Notes: generated by a model from the letters alone, not told the origin. DNA of 12,538 nucleotides from JBFMAE01 sp040756085 (GCA_040756085.1 JBFMAE010000387.1:1-12538), one strand, 5' to 3'. Shown: positions 1 through 6,299, numbered from the stretch's first letter. Program-made: numbers and translations.

Positions 1-1
1 G

Positions 2-1279
2 AAATTTTTATTATCGGCCTATTCCATTCTGATACTTCTTTTATTGCCTTTTTTCGAAGGGTGTGTCTCAAGGCAAGATTCATCCGATCTGAGAACGAAG
101 ACGATCGTCTTCAAACACGGGAAGATCGCAGGGGATCCTGCCCTCTTTATGGAATTGATCGATCGGTTTGAGAAAAAAAACCCTGGAATAAAGATAAAGG
201 GTGAGACCCTTCCTGCCTCGACCGATGAACAGCACCAGTTTTATGTCATCAACCTTGAGGGGAAGAGCCCGGAATTTGATGTCTTGAGTATGGATGTCAT
301 CTGGGTGCCTGAGTTTGCAAGGGCAGGATGGCTCAGGGATCTCTCCCACCTCCTTCCGGAGGATGAAAGCGAGGAATTCTTTCCCGGACCGATGGAGGCG
401 GTTACTTACCGGGGCCGGTTATACGCCATCCCGTGGTATATCGATGCAGGAATGCTTTATTACCGGAAAGACCTACTTGAAAGATATGGATTTTCGCCTC
501 CGGAGACATGGCAGGAGCTTGTAAAAATAGCCCGGCAAATCACCCAGAGAGAGTCTGACCTTTATGGGTTTATCTGGCAGGGGAAGCAATATGAAGGGCT
601 TGTCTGCAATGTCCTCGAATACTTCTGGAGTAATCATGGCGAGGTATTGAGAGAAGGCAAGGTGGTGATCAACCGTCCAGAAAATATCGAGGCTTTACAA
701 TTGATGGTCGATTTAATCTATCGATACCACATCACCCCTCCCCTTGTCCTCACAGCCATCGAGGAATCCACAAGACATCTCTTCGGAAGCGGGAAGGCAT
801 TATTCATGCGGAACTGGCCCTATGCATGGAATATTTTTCAAAGGGAAGGGTCACTGGTAAAGGATAAGGTTGGCATATCAAAGCTTCCCTCCTTTCCCGG
901 AAAAACTTCTGCATCGACTCTGGGGGGATGGCAGCTGGGGATCAATCGATTTTCCAAAGAGCCTGAGGCTGCCGAACGGTTTGTAAAATTTCTAACATCC
1001 CCCGAAGCTCAGAAGACCCTTGCTTTGACCATTGGCTATAAACCCACCCGGAAATCTCTTTACCGGGATAAAGAGCTCATGGAAAAACAGCCTTTTATGG
1101 CACGCCTCTTTGAGATACTCATGAAGGCAAAGCCAAGGCCTGTTACACCCTATTACATGATGATGACCCAGGTCGTGCAGCCTGAGTTCAGTGCCGCCCT
1201 TTCCAGGATCAAGACTCCGGAGCAGGCATTGAGCTCAGCCCAGAAGCAGATCGAAAATATCGTCGGGGTCGAAGAATGA
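2..1279 (+). CDS. ABC transporter sugar-binding lipoprotein (solute-binding family 1), 5' end at window edge
   Basis: Extracellular solute-binding protein of a carbohydrate ABC importer (CUT1, maltose/trehalose-type binding proteins); it would capture sugar outside the inner membrane and deliver it to the two permeases that follow. The first in-frame start inside the window is a TTG at 44, but the frame is open back to base 2 and reads KFLLSAYSILILLLLPFFEG before a cysteine: a lysine, a hydrophobic stretch and a lipobox-like site (FEG-C, an imperfect lipobox). Base 1 is G followed by AAA, so the true ATG probably straddles the window edge, giving about 426 residues with lipidated Cys22. Family hallmarks include the N-lobe YAIPWYIDAGMLYYRKDLL stretch, a TWQEL segment, and C-lobe GGWQLGI plus EAAERFVKFLTSPEAQ. 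It overlaps the next gene by 4 bp (ATGA), indicating translational coupling. The substrate cannot be told from sequence alone. Confidence 0.9.
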   Translation, partial: KFLLSAYSILILLLLPFFEGCVSRQDSSDLRTKTIVFKHGKIAGDPALFMELIDRFEKKNPGIKIKGETLPASTDEQHQFYVINLEGKSPEFDVLSMDVIWVPEFARAGWLRDLSHLLPEDESEEFFPGPMEAVTYRGRLYAIPWYIDAGMLYYRKDLLERYGFSPPETWQELVKIARQITQRESDLYGFIWQGKQYEGLVCNVLEYFWSNHGEVLREGKVVINRPENIEALQLMVDLIYRYHITPPLVLTAIEESTRHLFGSGKALFMRNWPYAWNIFQREGSLVKDKVGISKLPSFPGKTSASTLGGWQLGINRFSKEPEAAERFVKFLTSPEAQKTLALTIGYKPTRKSLYRDKELMEKQPFMARLFEILMKAKPRPVTPYYMMMTQVVQPEFSAALSRIKTPEQALSSAQKQIENIVGVEE

Positions 1280-2124
1280 AGCCAATCGATAAGGGGAATA
1301 AATTTGTTCTGCCATCGATCGTCTTACTCTTACTGGTGACCCTCTATCCCCTTTTTTATGTCTTCTACCTAAGTCTGCAACGAAGGCTTCTCCTATTCGA
1401 TATCTCAAAGTTTGTGGGGATGGAGAACTACCTCTTCCTCTTCAGGGATGATCGATTCTTCAATGCCTTAAAGAACACCCTTTATTTTACAATAGTATCG
1501 GTGACCCTGGAACTGGTTCTTGGCATTGCCATCGCTCTGTTGCTCCACCGGTCCTTTAAAGCAAAGGGGCTGATGAGGGCCGTGGTCCTGATCCCCTGGG
1601 CGATCCCGACGGTGGTCTCTGCAAAGATGTGGGAGTGGATTTACAACACGGACTTCGGAATATTGAACTATCTCCTGGGCATCCAGGTCAACTGGCTCGG
1701 CCATCCCCTCTGGGCGATCCATGCGGCCATATTCATGGACGTCTGGAAGACCACCCCTTTTGTGGTCATTCTGATCACCGCAGGGCTTCAGGTGATCCCG
1801 AAGGAACTCTATCAGGCGGCAAGGGTGGATGGTGCGGGGAGTTGGAAGATCTTCAGATGGATCACCCTGCCCCTCCTGAAACCGGTCATCCTTGTGGTCA
1901 TGATCTTCAGGACCCTTGATGCCTTCCGGGTCTTTGATGCCATCTATGTCCTTACCGGAGGGGGGCCAGCCAATACCACAGAAACCCTCTCCATCTATGC
2001 CTATAAGGTCCTTTTTCAGACCCTTCAGTTCGGCTACGGCTCAACCCTCTCCGTGGTCGTCTTCCTGTGCATCGGGTCTATCAGCGTATTCTATTTAAGG
2101 CTTTTGAGCAGGGATAAGCGTTGA
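1276..2124 (+). CDS. sugar ABC transporter permease, MalF/UgpA-like
   Basis: First of two inner-membrane channel subunits of a CUT1-type sugar importer, 282 residues and about six hydrophobic segments. The first membrane helix is near residues 11-34. The cytoplasmic EAA loop that docks onto the ATPase is at about 177-199 (ELYQAARVDGAG ... ITLP), with the invariant glycine at 186. The family-typical GGGPANTTETLSIYAYK stretch lies at 228-244. The length matches small MalF-type permeases lacking the large periplasmic insertion of E. coli MalF. The ATG at 1276 overlaps the stop of the binding-protein gene by 4 bp, and its own TGA (2122-2124) shares one base with the ATG of the next permease. The tight coupling supports a single operon. 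No ATP-binding subunit is seen in the window, so the ATPase must be encoded upstream or elsewhere. Confidence 0.93.
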   Translation: MKPIDKGNKFVLPSIVLLLLVTLYPLFYVFYLSLQRRLLLFDISKFVGMENYLFLFRDDRFFNALKNTLYFTIVSVTLELVLGIAIALLLHRSFKAKGLMRAVVLIPWAIPTVVSAKMWEWIYNTDFGILNYLLGIQVNWLGHPLWAIHAAIFMDVWKTTPFVVILITAGLQVIPKELYQAARVDGAGSWKIFRWITLPLLKPVILVVMIFRTLDAFRVFDAIYVLTGGGPANTTETLSIYAYKVLFQTLQFGYGSTLSVVVFLCIGSISVFYLRLLSRDKR

Positions 2125-2936
2125 TGAAAAAGTTGACTTTCTATTTATTGATCATTCTTCTGGCACTCTACTGCTCCGGCCCGCTTCTCTGGCAGTTTAT
2201 TACAAGTCTGAAAGTCGATGCGGACATCACTCAACTTCCCCCTCTCATCCCTCAACGTCCCACCCTGGGCCATTATCTCTCTATCTTTGAGGGACATCCA
2301 TTCTTAAGAATCATCCTCAACAGTGCGATCGTTGCACCCTCGACCACACTGCTCTCCCTCATGTTCGGCTCCCTCTGTGCCTTTGGTCTCTCAAAGCTGA
2401 GGGTGAGGTACAAAGGTGTCATTTTGGGGTTTGTCCTCTCCGTATCCATGTTTCCTCCCATCGCCACGGTCAGCCCGCTCTACATCATCATCCGTGCACT
2501 CGGACTCCGGGACACACTCTTTGCATTGATCCTCACCTACACCACCTTTTCCCTTCCCCTTTCCATCTGGGTGCTGACAAACTTCTTCAATGAAATTCCT
2601 GAGGAGATCTATCTTGCTGCAAAGGTAGATGGATGCACACCCTTCCAGGGATTTTATAAAATCATACTGCCTCTTGCTGCCCCCGGAATGTTTGCAACAG
2701 CGATTCTGGTATTTATCTTCTCCTGGAATGAATTTCTCTTCGCCCTCACCTTCACCTCCACCGTGTCCTCAAGGACTATCCCTGTAGGAATTGCCCTCTT
2801 CCCCGGCCTTCATGAAGTCCCATGGGGGGATATTGCCGCTGCTTCGGTGGTGGTCACTTTTCCTCTCATCGTACTTGTCTTTGCCTTCCAGAGAAGAATC
2901 ATTGAAGGGCTGACCGCAGGGTCCATCAAGGGATAA
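2124..2936 (+). CDS. sugar ABC transporter permease, MalG/UgpE-like
   Basis: Second channel subunit of the importer, 270 residues from the ATG at 2124. An in-frame TTG at 2121 is possible but the ATG, in a TGATG junction with the preceding stop, is the better start. Hydrophobic segments occur near residues 5-26, 67-89, 98-124, 131-153, 186-208 and 240-256. The EAA loop is at 160-183 (EEIYLAAKVDG ... IILP). The C-terminus ends GLTAGSIKG, the usual tail of MalG-type subunits. With the preceding permease it should form the membrane heterodimer. It is the last gene of the + strand operon; the next gene is convergent. I saw no good Rho-independent terminator in the 110 bp between 2937 and 3046. 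Confidence 0.93.
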   Translation: MKKLTFYLLIILLALYCSGPLLWQFITSLKVDADITQLPPLIPQRPTLGHYLSIFEGHPFLRIILNSAIVAPSTTLLSLMFGSLCAFGLSKLRVRYKGVILGFVLSVSMFPPIATVSPLYIIIRALGLRDTLFALILTYTTFSLPLSIWVLTNFFNEIPEEIYLAAKVDGCTPFQGFYKIILPLAAPGMFATAILVFIFSWNEFLFALTFTSTVSSRTIPVGIALFPGLHEVPWGDIAAASVVVTFPLIVLVFAFQRRIIEGLTAGSIKG

Positions 2937-3046
2937 GGATTGCCTCAGGGAAAAAGGTTCAATGGAAGTGAAGATTTTTGGTAGAATCTGTAAAGCTCCC
3001 CGCCCGCAGAACGAGGCCCTTACCGGTCAAATATTAATTCTTCATT

Positions 3047-3628
3047 TCAAACTGGATTGCCCTTCAGTCCTATGGCCTCGGCGACCTCCTGCATTCCCTT
3101 GATCGTATTATCGATGAGTTCCTCCAATCCAACCTGTAGCATCTCCGCCCCCTTTTCGATGATCGACCGGTCCACGCCGGCTGCGAACCTCTTGTCTTTC
3201 CATTTGTTCTTCACTGACTTCACCTGAACATCCAAGATACTTTTTGAGGGTCGAATTAAAGCGGTTGTTACGACGAGCCCTGTTAACTCATCGATGGCAT
3301 AGAGGGTTTTTTCTAAGCTCGTCTGTGGCATGACATCGGAGCATATCCCCCATCCGTGAGAGATGGCAGCCCGGATATATTCCTCTGGCCACCCCTGCTC
3401 TCTGAGGATCTCCCCTGTTTGGGTGCAGTGCTGATCGGGAAACTTTTCATAATCAAGATCATGAATAAGACCGATAATTCCCCACTGCTCCTCGTCCTCA
3501 CCCCGCTTTCTGGCGATGTAACGCATCACCCCTTCGACGGCATAGGCATGCTTGCGCAGGCTATCGCTTTCGTTATATCGATGTAAAAGTTCTAACGCTT
3601 CCTGGCGCGTCGGTATTTTCTGTGGCAT
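3047..3628 (-). CDS. HD-domain metal-dependent phosphohydrolase
   Basis: A 193-residue HD-superfamily protein. Candidate metal ligands are seen in order: His27 (RKHAYAVEG), His56-Asp57 (GLIHDLDYEKFP) and Asp113 (AIDELTGL), with a further conserved-looking His91. The HD superfamily hydrolyses phosphomonoesters or phosphodiesters of nucleotides; the substrate of this single-domain subgroup is not established, and I do not assign one. The frame extends upstream to an ATG at 3673, but a strong Shine-Dalgarno AAGGAGGGGG at 3636-3645 lies 7 nt before the ATG at 3628 (protein MPQKIPTRQE), so I place the start there. The gene is convergent with the sugar transporter operon and divergent from the SYLF gene. 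Its roughly 130-nt leader holds a structured hairpin (see 3702-3745). It is intact and of usual length for this subgroup. Confidence 0.88.
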   Translation of the reverse strand: MPQKIPTRQEALELLHRYNESDSLRKHAYAVEGVMRYIARKRGEDEEQWGIIGLIHDLDYEKFPDQHCTQTGEILREQGWPEEYIRAAISHGWGICSDVMPQTSLEKTLYAIDELTGLVVTTALIRPSKSILDVQVKSVKNKWKDKRFAAGVDRSIIEKGAEMLQVGLEELIDNTIKGMQEVAEAIGLKGNPV

Positions 3629-3701
3629 CGTCTCACCCCCTCCTTCTTTCTTATTATTTCCTTTATCATGCATTCCACAAACTGGTCAAGTCTGTAATGT
3701 T

Positions 3702-3745
3702 TTGTAGAGCCCCACGGTCTAAAGACCCGTAGCTTTCTGCGTAGG
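3702..3745 (-). promoter_or_regulatory. hairpin-forming leader of the HD gene, possible degenerate GEMM-like riboswitch core
   Basis: Read on the - strand, the leader contains ACGCAGAAAGC directly followed by a hairpin: arms CTACGGGTC and GACCGTGGGG around a UUUA loop, extended by an outer AGC/GCT pairing. It lies 75-120 nt upstream of the HD gene start. The GCAGAAAGC-plus-P2-like hairpin recalls the ACGCAAAGCC core of the GEMM (c-di-GMP-I/cGAMP) riboswitch class. However, an extra base interrupts GCAAAGC and I cannot find the companion P1 hairpin with a GNRA loop. The hairpin is seen; the riboswitch idea is inference. There is no U-tract, so it is not a simple terminator. Confidence 0.3.
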
Positions 3746-3770
3746 AGGGTAAAATACAAGATACCTATTC

Positions 3771-3776
3771 ATTATA
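3771..3776 (-). promoter_or_regulatory. possible -10 box for the HD gene
   Basis: On the - strand the hexamer reads TATAAT, a perfect sigma-70 -10 box, inside the palindrome ATTATAAT. The corresponding -35 position (GTGATG at 17-bp spacing) is weak. Transcription from here would include the hairpin leader ahead of the HD gene. Confidence 0.3.
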
Positions 3777-3800
3777 ATTTGCCATGATAGGCTCATCACC

Positions 3801-3816
3801 CCTGCCTACCGGCAGG
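3801..3816. repeat. CCTGCC-TACC-GGCAGG palindrome
   Basis: A 6-bp perfect inverted repeat around TACC; alternatively, TGCCTACC/GGCAGGCA (3803-3818) pairs with one mismatch. A palindrome with the same arm sequence is at 6551-6571, so this is a small dispersed palindromic repeat of the genome. No function can be read from it. Confidence 0.6.
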
Positions 3817-3865
3817 CATTAGCAAAACTGGCCTCTTAACCTTTACCCTTAAAGCAAAAACGCTT

Positions 3866-3889
3866 TATTTTCTGAGCAATTCATCATGC
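3866..3889. repeat. direct repeat copy 1 (TATTTTCTGAG...)
   Basis: The sequence TATTTTCTGAG followed by a similar CAATTCATCAT/TAATGATCAT stretch occurs here and again at 3988-4010. The first 11 bases are identical and the rest is imperfect. The two copies bracket the hairpin cluster at 3880-3978, which suggests either duplication around an inserted repeat or two members of one repeat family. Confidence 0.5.
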
Positions 3890-3914
3890 CCAGAGGGCAC
3901 CCACGAATGATGAA
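3880..3914. repeat. compound hairpin element, copy A
   Basis: Outer arms TTCATCAT (3880-3887) and ATGATGAA (3907-3914) are perfectly complementary. Inside lies a second stem TGCCC-AGA-GGGCA (3887-3899), then CCCACGA. A related element at 6299-6346 shares the CACCCACGAA-GATGAAAAT side but has a different inner stem (TGACG-TCTA-CGTCA) that still pairs. This suggests a mobile palindrome or structured RNA family. Confidence 0.6.
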
Positions 3915-3929
3915 AATGATCACTGCGAA

Positions 3930-3964
3930 CGAATTTCACGAATAAAACCTATTCGTGTCATTCG
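3930..3964. repeat. imperfect 15-bp hairpin
   Basis: Arms 3930-3944 and 3950-3964 pair at 13 of 15 positions around AAACC; the central CACGAATA/TATTCGTG part is perfect. It continues into short near-tandem ATTCGTGTC/ATTCGCTGTC/ATTCGTGCT units to 3978. From general knowledge, similar ATTCGTG-rich stretches recur between genes in many environmental bacterial genomes. It is not a CRISPR: the units are only 9-10 bp and have no spacers. Confidence 0.6.
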
Positions 3965-3987
3965 CTGTCATTCGTGCTATTCTTTTC

Positions 3988-4010
3988 TATTTTCTGAGTA
4001 ATGATCATAG
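3988..4010. repeat. direct repeat copy 2 (TATTTTCTGAG...)
   Basis: Second copy of the repeat described at 3866, identical over its first 11 bases and partly conserved afterwards. Confidence 0.5.
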
Positions 4011-4052
4011 AGTTTCAGGGAGATTTTAAAAAAGGAGAAAGGAGATTACCTT

Positions 4053-4082
4053 TTGACAATTTGAGCTAGAGTTGATTAAAAT
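4053..4082 (+). promoter_or_regulatory. sigma-70 promoter of the SYLF gene
   Basis: A perfect -35 TTGACA (4053-4058) is followed after 18 bp by TAAAAT (4077-4082, 5 of 6 to consensus). Transcription would begin near 4089, about 28 nt before the GTG start, with the Shine-Dalgarno in between. Confidence 0.65.
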
Positions 4083-4116
4083 ATTAAAATTAAGATATTC
4101 GAAAGGAGGGAAGGAT

Positions 4117-4686
4117 GTGAAAACGATGAAATCATTCAGCGGAAAAATCTTTTGTGCAGTTGCATGTCTGATACTGATTCTTAGCCTCTTTTTACCCACC
4201 CTCTCCTCTGCCAAAACGGCCAAAGAGATCAACGCGGAGGTCAATGCGGCTTTGAATCTCTTCTCCCAGCGGGTGAAGGGAGGAAAGGAATTTCTCAAGG
4301 CCGCAAAGGGCGTCCTCATCATTCCGAACATTATCAAGGCGGGACTTGGCATTGGAGGAGAGTATGGTGAGGGGGCACTCCGGATAGGTGGCGAGACAGT
4401 TGAATATTACAGCCTGGCAGCTGGTTCAATCGGGTTTCAGATCGGGGCTCAGAAACAGAACTTAATCCTTGTATTCATGCAGGACGAAGCCCTTAAGAAT
4501 TTCCGTGCGAGCTCTGGCTGGAAAGCAGGGGTGGACGGGTCCGTGGCCTTCATCGATGTCGGGAAGGAAAAATCGATCGACACGGTGAACATCAAGGATC
4601 CGATTGTCGCGTTTGTCTTCGGTCAGAGAGGGTTAATGGCCAGCGCGACCATTGAAGGCGCGAAGTTTACCAAACTGATCAGATAG
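4117..4686 (+). CDS. secreted SYLF-domain (Ysc84-like) lipid-binding protein
   Basis: A 189-residue protein: signal peptide followed by a SYLF/Ysc84 domain. Residues 1-32 are a basic start, a hydrophobic core (IFCAVACLILILSLFL) and a likely cleavage site SSA-KT, so the protein is exported to the periplasm. The mature part shows the family pattern: an alpha-helical INAEVNAAL start, AKGVLIIPNIIKAGLGIGGEYGEGAL, YYSLAAGSIGFQIGAQ, LVFM near the middle and a C-terminal G-x-MASATIEGAKFTKL. Proteins of this family bind phosphoinositides in eukaryotes; bacterial members are usually described as membrane-associated lipid-binding proteins of unclear role. The start is GTG at 4117 because AAAGGAGGG (4102-4110) ends 6 nt upstream; an ATG at 4126 is the alternative but sits far from the Shine-Dalgarno. 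Transcribed alone from the promoter at 4053. Confidence 0.88.
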   Translation: MKTMKSFSGKIFCAVACLILILSLFLPTLSSAKTAKEINAEVNAALNLFSQRVKGGKEFLKAAKGVLIIPNIIKAGLGIGGEYGEGALRIGGETVEYYSLAAGSIGFQIGAQKQNLILVFMQDEALKNFRASSGWKAGVDGSVAFIDVGKEKSIDTVNIKDPIVAFVFGQRGLMASATIEGAKFTKLIR

Positions 4687-4750
4687 GAAATAGGATAAAA
4701 GGGACTCCTTCAACGGAATGTTTCGGTCCATTTCGTAAAGAATGATATAG

Positions 4751-4765
4751 CTGAAACGGTTTCAG
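4751..4765. promoter_or_regulatory. 15-bp palindrome upstream of the flavoprotein gene (operator candidate)
   Basis: CTGAAAC-G-GTTTCAG is a perfect 7-bp inverted repeat with a one-base centre, 50 bp before the flavoprotein ATG. It directly follows TATAGC (4746-4751), a weak -10 candidate, a position typical of repressor operators. No promoter with a good -35 is visible, so the assignment is inference. Confidence 0.35.
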
Positions 4766-4815
4766 GGGTTTCCTTGAAGAAGAGGTGACCCTTCAAAACC
4801 ATGAGGAGGATAAAG

Positions 4816-5385
4816 ATGAAGATACTGGGAGTTCTGGGAAGTCCCCGATTGGGTGGAAATAGCGATATCCTTCTGGAGCGGGCCCTTGCCGGGGCCAAGG
4901 ATGCAGGAGCCAAAGTGGAGAAGATCGTCCTCTGCCAGAGAAAAATCTCTGGATGCCTGAACTGCGAGAAATGCAACGAAACAGGAGTCTGCGCCATCAA
5001 AGATGACATGATGGAAATCTATAAAAAGATCTTGGAGTCCGATGCGATCATCCACAGTGTGCCTGTCTATTTTTGGTCCATGACGGCCCAGATGAAAGCC
5101 TACCTGGACCGCTGGTGCGCCTTTTTTGATGCGAATTGGCGGATGCACAAAGCTTACTCTCCCAAGATGAAGGGGAAGAGGATCGGTCTGATCACGGTCT
5201 GCGGAGATCCTGATGTCTCCACCGCAGACCCTATCGTTCACAGCTTTAAGACCACCATTGAGTTCAGCGGACTCCACTGGCTGGGTGTGGTTCAGGCCTC
5301 AGCCTCAGCAAAGGGGGAGATTGCCGGAAATGAGGAAGTCAAAAGAAAAGCTTACAACTTGGGTAAAAAAGGAACGAAAATCTAA
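4816..5385 (+). CDS. iron-sulfur flavoprotein (Isf-type, NADPH-dependent FMN reductase fold)
   Basis: A 189-residue flavodoxin-like protein. The N-terminal beta strand and phosphate loop for FMN are MKILGVLGSPRLGGNS (1-16). A compact cysteine cluster follows: Cys47, Cys50, Cys53 and Cys59 (CX2CX2CX5C), the signature of the Isf family, in which it ligates a 4Fe-4S cluster. The middle stretch IIHSVPVYFWSMTAQMKAYLDR (79-99) is the conserved flavin-side loop. Isf proteins shuttle electrons or reduce oxygen species in anaerobes; the partner here is unknown. The frame opens at an ATG at 4801, but that sequence itself provides the Shine-Dalgarno AGGAGG (4804-4809), placing the start at ATG 4816. The gene stands alone between the SYLF and hydrolase genes on the same strand; a palindrome upstream may be an operator. 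Confidence 0.9.
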   Translation: MKILGVLGSPRLGGNSDILLERALAGAKDAGAKVEKIVLCQRKISGCLNCEKCNETGVCAIKDDMMEIYKKILESDAIIHSVPVYFWSMTAQMKAYLDRWCAFFDANWRMHKAYSPKMKGKRIGLITVCGDPDVSTADPIVHSFKTTIEFSGLHWLGVVQASASAKGEIAGNEEVKRKAYNLGKKGTKI

Positions 5386-5390
5386 AACGT

Positions 5391-5413
5391 GAGGGGTTCC
5401 CTTTCCCTCTTTC
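5391..5413 (+). terminator. weak terminator-like hairpin after the flavoprotein gene
   Basis: GAGGG (5391-5395) can pair with CCCTC (5405-5409), followed by TTTC. The stem is only 5 bp with a 9-nt loop and the T-run is broken, so this is a low-grade candidate. Confidence 0.2.
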
Positions 5414-5435
5414 ATATTTCGGCGCTAAATTAAAA

Positions 5436-6227
5436 ATGAAGATTGATTATTCCTCGATCGACCAACCCTTTCTGTTAAGATTCATCTTCTATCCCCGTCA
5501 GGATGTCACCTCTTGCCCTGGGAACGCCTTTGATCTCACCGTCCCTGTTGACGACCGGGCTTCGATTCTATGCCGTTTTTACATGGGGCATCAGGAATGG
5601 CCATGGATTCTGTTCTTCCACGGAAATGGGGAGGTGGTGAGCGACTATGATGAAATCTCCTCCCTCTATCATCAAAAGAGGCTCAACTTAGTCATTGCCG
5701 ATTACAGGGGCTATGGAGCCAGCAGCGGGATCCCGACCCTCACGGATCTCGTCCACGATGCACATATCATTTTTAAGGGGGTCAGGGAGGAACTCTCCAG
5801 AAGAAATCTGAGAAGTGACCTTTGGGTCATGGGAAGGTCTCTGGGAAGCATCTCTGCTCTGGAACTGGCTTACCACCATCAAGGGGTGATGAAAGGGCTC
5901 ATCATCGAGAGCGGTTTTCCCAGTGTGGTGAGGATCATGACCCATCTCGGGATGCCGGGTCATGGGATGGGTCTGGAAAAGATTGACCAGGCCTGTCTCG
6001 AGATGATCAAAAAGATATTTCTCCCTACTCTGATCATTCATGGCGAACAGGATATGCTCGTCCCCCTCGAGAATGGGAAAGAGATTTATCACCACCTTGG
6101 AACCGAGGAGAGAGAACTTCTCGTTATACCTTCCGCCACTCACAATGACATCATGCTGGTCGGCTTCAAGGACTACTTCAAAGCCCTTCAACAATTCGTC
6201 GAGAAGACAGACCGGCCAAAACAGTAG
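5436..6227 (+). CDS. alpha/beta hydrolase (Bem46-like)
   Basis: A 263-residue cytoplasmic alpha/beta-hydrolase-fold protein with a complete catalytic triad visible: nucleophile Ser135 in GRSLG (elbow G-x-S-x-G), Asp206 in HGEQDMLVP, and His236 in SATHNDI. The oxyanion-hole region is FFHGNGE (60-66), and DYRGYGASSG (89-98) is the usual strand-4 segment of Bem46/dienelactone-type hydrolases. No signal peptide is seen. The reaction is hydrolysis of an ester or similar bond; the substrate is unknown. The start ATG at 5436 has no clear Shine-Dalgarno (AT-rich leader) but fits the family N-terminus (FIFYPR). It is 50 bp downstream of the flavoprotein gene and may be co-transcribed. Confidence 0.9.
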   Translation: MKIDYSSIDQPFLLRFIFYPRQDVTSCPGNAFDLTVPVDDRASILCRFYMGHQEWPWILFFHGNGEVVSDYDEISSLYHQKRLNLVIADYRGYGASSGIPTLTDLVHDAHIIFKGVREELSRRNLRSDLWVMGRSLGSISALELAYHHQGVMKGLIIESGFPSVVRIMTHLGMPGHGMGLEKIDQACLEMIKKIFLPTLIIHGEQDMLVPLENGKEIYHHLGTEERELLVIPSATHNDIMLVGFKDYFKALQQFVEKTDRPKQ

Positions 6228-6264
6228 AATAAGAAATAAAGGAATTAAACAACATCCCTTAAGT

Positions 6265-6299
6265 CTTGAAATTTCGGTTATGTCAACCGAATTTTCAAG
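6265..6299. repeat. 15-bp hairpin after the hydrolase gene
   Basis: Arms 6265-6279 (CTTGAAATTTCGGTT) and 6285-6299 (AACCGAATTTTCAAG) pair at 14 of 15 positions with loop ATGTC. It lies 37 bp beyond the hydrolase stop. There is no T-run after it, so it is not a classical terminator, though a stem this long could still stop or protect a transcript end. It abuts the compound hairpin at 6299. Confidence 0.65.

Larger units (their letters stand above)
3629..4116. other. intergenic region with stacked palindromes between divergent HD and SYLF genes
   Basis: No convincing gene is seen. From left to right it holds the HD-gene leader hairpin, a TATAAT palindrome, a CCTGCC/GGCAGG palindrome (3801-3816), a small AAAGC/GCTTT hairpin (3851-3866), a compound hairpin shared with the 6.3 kb region (3880-3914), a long imperfect hairpin with TTCGTG-type short repeats (3930-3978), a degenerate copy of the TATTTTCTGAG sequence, and the SYLF promoter. 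The density of small inverted repeats is typical of a landing zone for non-coding dispersed repeats. Confidence 0.7.

Noticed and set aside
2937..3046. Terminator between the sugar transporter operon and the convergent HD gene
   Set aside because: I searched for a GC-rich stem with a T-run on either strand and found none worth calling.
3671..3673. Upstream ATG (3673, - strand) as start of the HD protein
   Set aside because: The extension is lysine/glycine-rich because it encodes the Shine-Dalgarno itself (AAGGAGGGGG); the ATG at 3628 is properly spaced from that site.
3951..3978. Short near-tandem ATTCGTG units as a CRISPR array
   Set aside because: Units are 9-10 bp, adjacent and without spacers. 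No array with 28-37 bp repeats was seen anywhere in the window.
4762..5277. Open frame on the - strand opposite the flavoprotein gene
   Set aside because: The + strand has the FMN loop and the CX2CX2CX5C cluster with a good Shine-Dalgarno; the reverse translation has no recognisable pattern.
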